DNA from: Candidatus Gastranaerophilales bacterium
GTDB lineage: Bacteria; Cyanobacteriota; Vampirovibrionia; Gastranaerophilales; Gastranaerophilaceae
Direction: 5' to 3'
NCBI GenBank assembly: GCA_944324345.1
Contig: CALUVT010000002.1
Coordinates: 1 to 64,000 of the forward strand
DNA: 64,000 nt
The translations under genes were made by a program, and so were the position numbers. Positions 61,538 to 64,000 of this stretch are shown piece after piece. The notes under the pieces were generated by a model. The model did no database searches. It saw only the letters and a list, made by a program, of their open reading frames with translations, and was not told the DNA's origin. Numbering within the stretch: position 1 is the stretch's first letter; the number at the start of each line of letters is the position of its first letter.

Positions 61538-62635
61538 TTATTTTGAAACTTTTTTGTTTTGAATTTTTTCTAATTTTTGATTTTGTTCTTCATCTGCGTA
61601 ATCGGTTACGAATTTGACCGTACCGTTATTTAGTCTTTTGAGAACAAGTTTATTACCTTCATCTTCGGGTAGTATGTATAGTGTAGAGCCTACTTTTATT
61701 CCATATTGGGTTTCCATTTCTTTAAAGTTGTCGATTGAAATATTTACGCAGCCCATACTTTGTCTGTTGTCTTCAAGGTTATCGTTGTCATAGTAAATGT
61801 CTCGAACGTTAGTGTTTGCAGTAGCATGAAGTGCTTGGAATACATATCCCAATTTTTTCTTCCCGTTGCTTCCTGGAACATCAGGTCTTAACTCTATATC
61901 AGGGTCAAATGTTTCGTTTGCATTTCCCAGAAAATACATTCCGCCAAATGTGTTCCTTTTGCCAGATAATTTAAATTCACCCGGAACTGTGGTGTATGTC
62001 CTTTCTGAATATTCTTTTGCAAATGCTTTTGACAAATTATCACCTTTGTCTTGCCCAAGAAGTATTTCATAAGATTTTAATTCTTGTCCGTCTTTATTGT
62101 AAATTGTTGCAGTACATGTTTTTTTATCTACTATTACATAGTTACTGTTACCATGTTTTTTGTTATATTGAATTATTTTTTCAGCATCGTTTTCCAGCCT
62201 GTTTATTTCATCTATATCTTTGTCTAATTCAATTTCTTTTTTAGCCAGTTTTGCCCTATTGGTAAAGTATTTTTCTATAGGGTCGCTTGATTTTAAAGGT
62301 TGTAATGAATAACCTCCTATTGTAAAAATACTGTCTTGTTCTTTTTCAGAAACTGATTTTACGGAGTCTGGTTTATTTTTATAGTTGTTTTTATTTATTT
62401 CATCAATGTTTAGAACTTTTTCTTTAACAACTATTTCTTGCCCGATTTTAGTGAAATATTTTTTGCCAAAATCTTCCACAGAATTGCATCCGTTCAGAAG
62501 TGATAACCTGTTCAATTCCTTTATAATTTCTTCATTAGAAGCTTTCTTGCCCTGTTGTTCTAAACTTTGTCTTGCAACAGCCCAAGGATAGTCTCCAATT
62601 CTTACTTTATATTTATCAACCTCGATTTTTGACAT
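61538..62635 (-). CDS. L,D-transpeptidase-like protein with a LysM-like N-terminus
   Basis: 365 aa. Residues 1-75 resemble LysM (VRIGDYPWAVARQSLEQQG, ending GQEIVVKEK). The catalytic domain (about 165-320) has NYVIVDKKTCTATIYNKDG, the histidine in QALHATANTNVRD and the cysteine in QSMGCVNISIDNF, as in YkuD proteins. There is no visible signal peptide, which is odd for a wall cross-linking enzyme. Its stop lies 3 bp from the prepilin 4 stop. Confidence 0.8.
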   Translation of the reverse strand: MSKIEVDKYKVRIGDYPWAVARQSLEQQGKKASNEEIIKELNRLSLLNGCNSVEDFGKKYFTKIGQEIVVKEKVLNIDEINKNNYKNKPDSVKSVSEKEQDSIFTIGGYSLQPLKSSDPIEKYFTNRAKLAKKEIELDKDIDEINRLENDAEKIIQYNKKHGNSNYVIVDKKTCTATIYNKDGQELKSYEILLGQDKGDNLSKAFAKEYSERTYTTVPGEFKLSGKRNTFGGMYFLGNANETFDPDIELRPDVPGSNGKKKLGYVFQALHATANTNVRDIYYDNDNLEDNRQSMGCVNISIDNFKEMETQYGIKVGSTLYILPEDEGNKLVLKRLNNGTVKFVTDYADEEQNQKLEKIQNKKVSK

Positions 62636-62740
62636 AATATTCTCTTAAATTTTCCTTATATATATAAAAAAGTAAACAACTGTCTGTTATTTAACTCAAA
62701 ATTATAAAATTTTACAAAAATTAATATATTTATATAAAAA

Positions 62741-62776
62741 AGCCCAAAATTATTTTTAATTTAATGATTTTGGGCT
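62741..62776 (-). terminator. Terminator of the GNAT-like gene
   Basis: AGCCCAAAAT/ATTTTGGGCT stem followed on the minus strand by TTTTTTATA. The remainder of 62636-62836 shows nothing else. Confidence 0.8.
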
Positions 62777-62836
62777 TCTTAGTTTAACAATTTATAAAAA
62801 TTAGCTTTCTGCTAAATTATCGATGATAAATTGTTT

Positions 62837-63481
62837 TTAATCCAAAGTGACAATTTTTGATAAATCTTCCGATTTTGAATCTTCGATATTTTTATAGGTA
62901 AACTTATCTAAAAGTTCTCTTAATTGTGTTTTTATGTCTTTAGAGTATATCGACATTTGATCCCTTTCGTATTCATTTTCAAAGTCAAAACCGAATTTAT
63001 AATAAAATATTTCGGAATCAAACGCAGGAGTCAGATTAATGCTATTTTTGTTTTCGTACTTGTTGAATATAAAATTAATTAAATCTCTTCCCCCATTTTT
63101 TATTTTAGTTAAGTCAGGTGTTTTCCAAGTTAGCAGATATTTTAAATGTGCTTCATTATCGGAATTGTTAGAAAGAATTGATAAAAGCCCAAACGGCTTG
63201 TTATTTCTTACCCCTATTGCAGAATAATCTGATATGGCAAATGAGTCAAATGCACTTCTTACAAAATTTTTAATATTTGGGTTACTAACCTGCATTCTTT
63301 CAGGATTTGATTGAATAAGGCGATTTTTTAACATTCTACAAAAATCAAAATCTTTGTTTTTTTCTATTCTGTATATGAATGTTGTCTCTTCTTTGTTTAT
63401 TCTGGAGGTAATTTGTGCGACTCTAAGTGCACCAAAATTAACAGAATAATTATTGTTATTATTCGTAGGGTATATTCTCAT
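62837..63481 (-). CDS. GNAT-like acetyltransferase (tentative)
   Basis: 214 aa. The central part (about 75-165) follows a GNAT pattern: a strand with GVRNNKPFGLLSIL, then AHLKYLLTW, GGRDLINFIFNKY and FYYKFGFDF near the end, but the acetyl-CoA loop is poorly conserved. The N-terminus MRIYPTNNNNNYSVNFGALR carries the Asn-rich, F-G-A motif seen in several unrelated proteins here. Substrate unknown. Confidence 0.55.
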   Translation of the reverse strand: MRIYPTNNNNNYSVNFGALRVAQITSRINKEETTFIYRIEKNKDFDFCRMLKNRLIQSNPERMQVSNPNIKNFVRSAFDSFAISDYSAIGVRNNKPFGLLSILSNNSDNEAHLKYLLTWKTPDLTKIKNGGRDLINFIFNKYENKNSINLTPAFDSEIFYYKFGFDFENEYERDQMSIYSKDIKTQLRELLDKFTYKNIEDSKSEDLSKIVTLD

Positions 63482-63519
63482 TGTTTTTTTATTCTAACAT
63501 AAATAAATCCGCACACGCT

Positions 63520-64000
63520 TTATCTTTTATTTTTTTTGTAATTGAAGTTATAATTTTTTATATAATCATTAATTGGAAATTTTTTTACGGTTGCATTATA
63601 CGTCATTCTTCTTACTTTCCCTGTGATGTAGTAGTCTTTGAATGCTCTATCATGGAGTCCCCCAATTGCCCATAGTATTCCAACGTATCCATTTGAACCG
63701 GGAGAATCAAAGGAATATTTATCATTAAGATAAATAGCTGTTTTTATAGCTATTTCAGGTGTGTAACTCCATTCTAATATTTTTTTTGCCCAGTACATTC
63801 TTAAGTATCCGTGTATTTTTCCCTCTTGCATAAGCTGGGTTTGAGATGCATTCCAAATCCTATCATGTGTTTCAGCATTCTCCAGTTCTTTTTTTGAGTA
63901 AATATAATTTCTGATATCTTTTTTGTGGTTTTTAAGGGATGTTTTTGCCCAATTAGGTGTACCGTTTATGTTTTTGAAATTTTTATTGTAAAGACAAAAG
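63520..64000 (-). CDS. phrB: Class II deoxyribodipyrimidine photolyase, partial
   Basis: C-terminal part of the gene; the open frame runs off the right edge of the window without a stop (upstream reads NINGTPNWAKTSLKNHKKD, then ENAETHDRIWNASQTQL). The motifs HGYLRMYWAKKILEWSYTPE, LNDKYSFDSPGSNGYVG and WAIGGLHDRAF are those of class II CPD photolyases. It repairs UV pyrimidine dimers using light and FAD. A light-dependent enzyme in a likely gut anaerobe is a noteworthy ancestral trait. Confidence 0.93.
   Translation of the reverse strand, partial: FCLYNKNFKNINGTPNWAKTSLKNHKKDIRNYIYSKKELENAETHDRIWNASQTQLMQEGKIHGYLRMYWAKKILEWSYTPEIAIKTAIYLNDKYSFDSPGSNGYVGILWAIGGLHDRAFKDYYITGKVRRMTYNATVKKFPINDYIKNYNFNYKKNKR

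Overview
The window looks like a chromosomal segment of an AT-rich, Gram-negative, anaerobic, fermentative bacterium. The best guess is a gut member of the non-photosynthetic cyanobacterial sister group (Vampirovibrionia/Melainabacteria, Gastranaerophilales-like). The basis is an outer-membrane gene set (LpxK, an MsbA-type flippase, an MCE/MlaD protein, a FhaC/ShlB-type transporter, Skp), a trimeric [FeFe]-hydrogenase (HydABC), a YidC with a large insert, and a family of prepilin-like proteins carrying a GFTLAEVLITLG(I/V)(I/V)GVVAA N-terminus. The taxon is inferred from family knowledge, not from a search. Genes are tightly packed and many convergent neighbours share their stop codons.

Region 1 (1-10457) is accessory. 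Two ~180-bp tandem repeats built on a tRNA-Glu 3' end (1-360) are followed by an integrated element (about 367-10390) bounded by a 10-bp direct repeat, ATGGTACCCC. The right copy lies at the 3' end of tRNA-Glu(UUC). The element carries a three-gene cassette (DUF4209/HEPN-like protein, HNH-like nuclease, Schlafen-type AlbA_2 protein), a secreted PDZ protein, a small unknown protein, a PD-(D/E)XK nuclease-like protein, an XRE regulator, a MerR-type regulator, two small ORFs and a large serine recombinase. I see no conjugation or capsid genes, so it reads as a compact, defence-like genomic island. Two of its divergent promoter regions share a ~29-bp element next to the -35 box.

Region 2 (10.5-27.4 kb) is mainly core: clpC, a PilC/GspF-type protein, a TPR protein, pth, an XRE-like regulator, tRNA-Lys, a DUF3137-like membrane protein, a very long membrane-anchored glycogen-synthase-like protein, a NupC nucleoside transporter, bioD-bioA and a two-partner-secretion transporter. 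Region 3 (27.6-41 kb) has skp, a prepilin-like gene, hydCBA, nth, a second prepilin-like gene, lpxK, an MCE protein, a lytic transglycosylase, queA and yidC. Region 4 (41-57 kb) has tRNA-Pro, a zincin-like membrane protein, a short rubredoxin, a ybgC-type thioesterase, a pseudouridine synthase, coaE, a CHAP-like protein, an msbA-type ABC transporter, ugd, a hydrolase, tRNA-Leu, rplS-rbgA-rnhB, a PfkB kinase, pnp and a TPR protein. Region 5 (57-64 kb) has mnmG, two more prepilin-like genes, tRNA-Gln, an L,D-transpeptidase-like protein, a GNAT-like protein and the C-terminal part of a class II photolyase running off the window.

The main discovery candidate is the prepilin family. Four genes (ATGs at 28231, 34661, 59672 and 60696) each have a promoter, a Shine-Dalgarno site, an ATG, 8-10 codons and then a run of exactly ten G. 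In all four the upstream frame stops just after the run as sequenced. In all four, adding one G (or removing two) gives an uninterrupted ORF into the prepilin domain. This is the architecture of contingency loci or programmed slippage. The sequence after the G run is conserved as DNA although it is read in different frames at different loci, which points to a nucleic-acid-level role.
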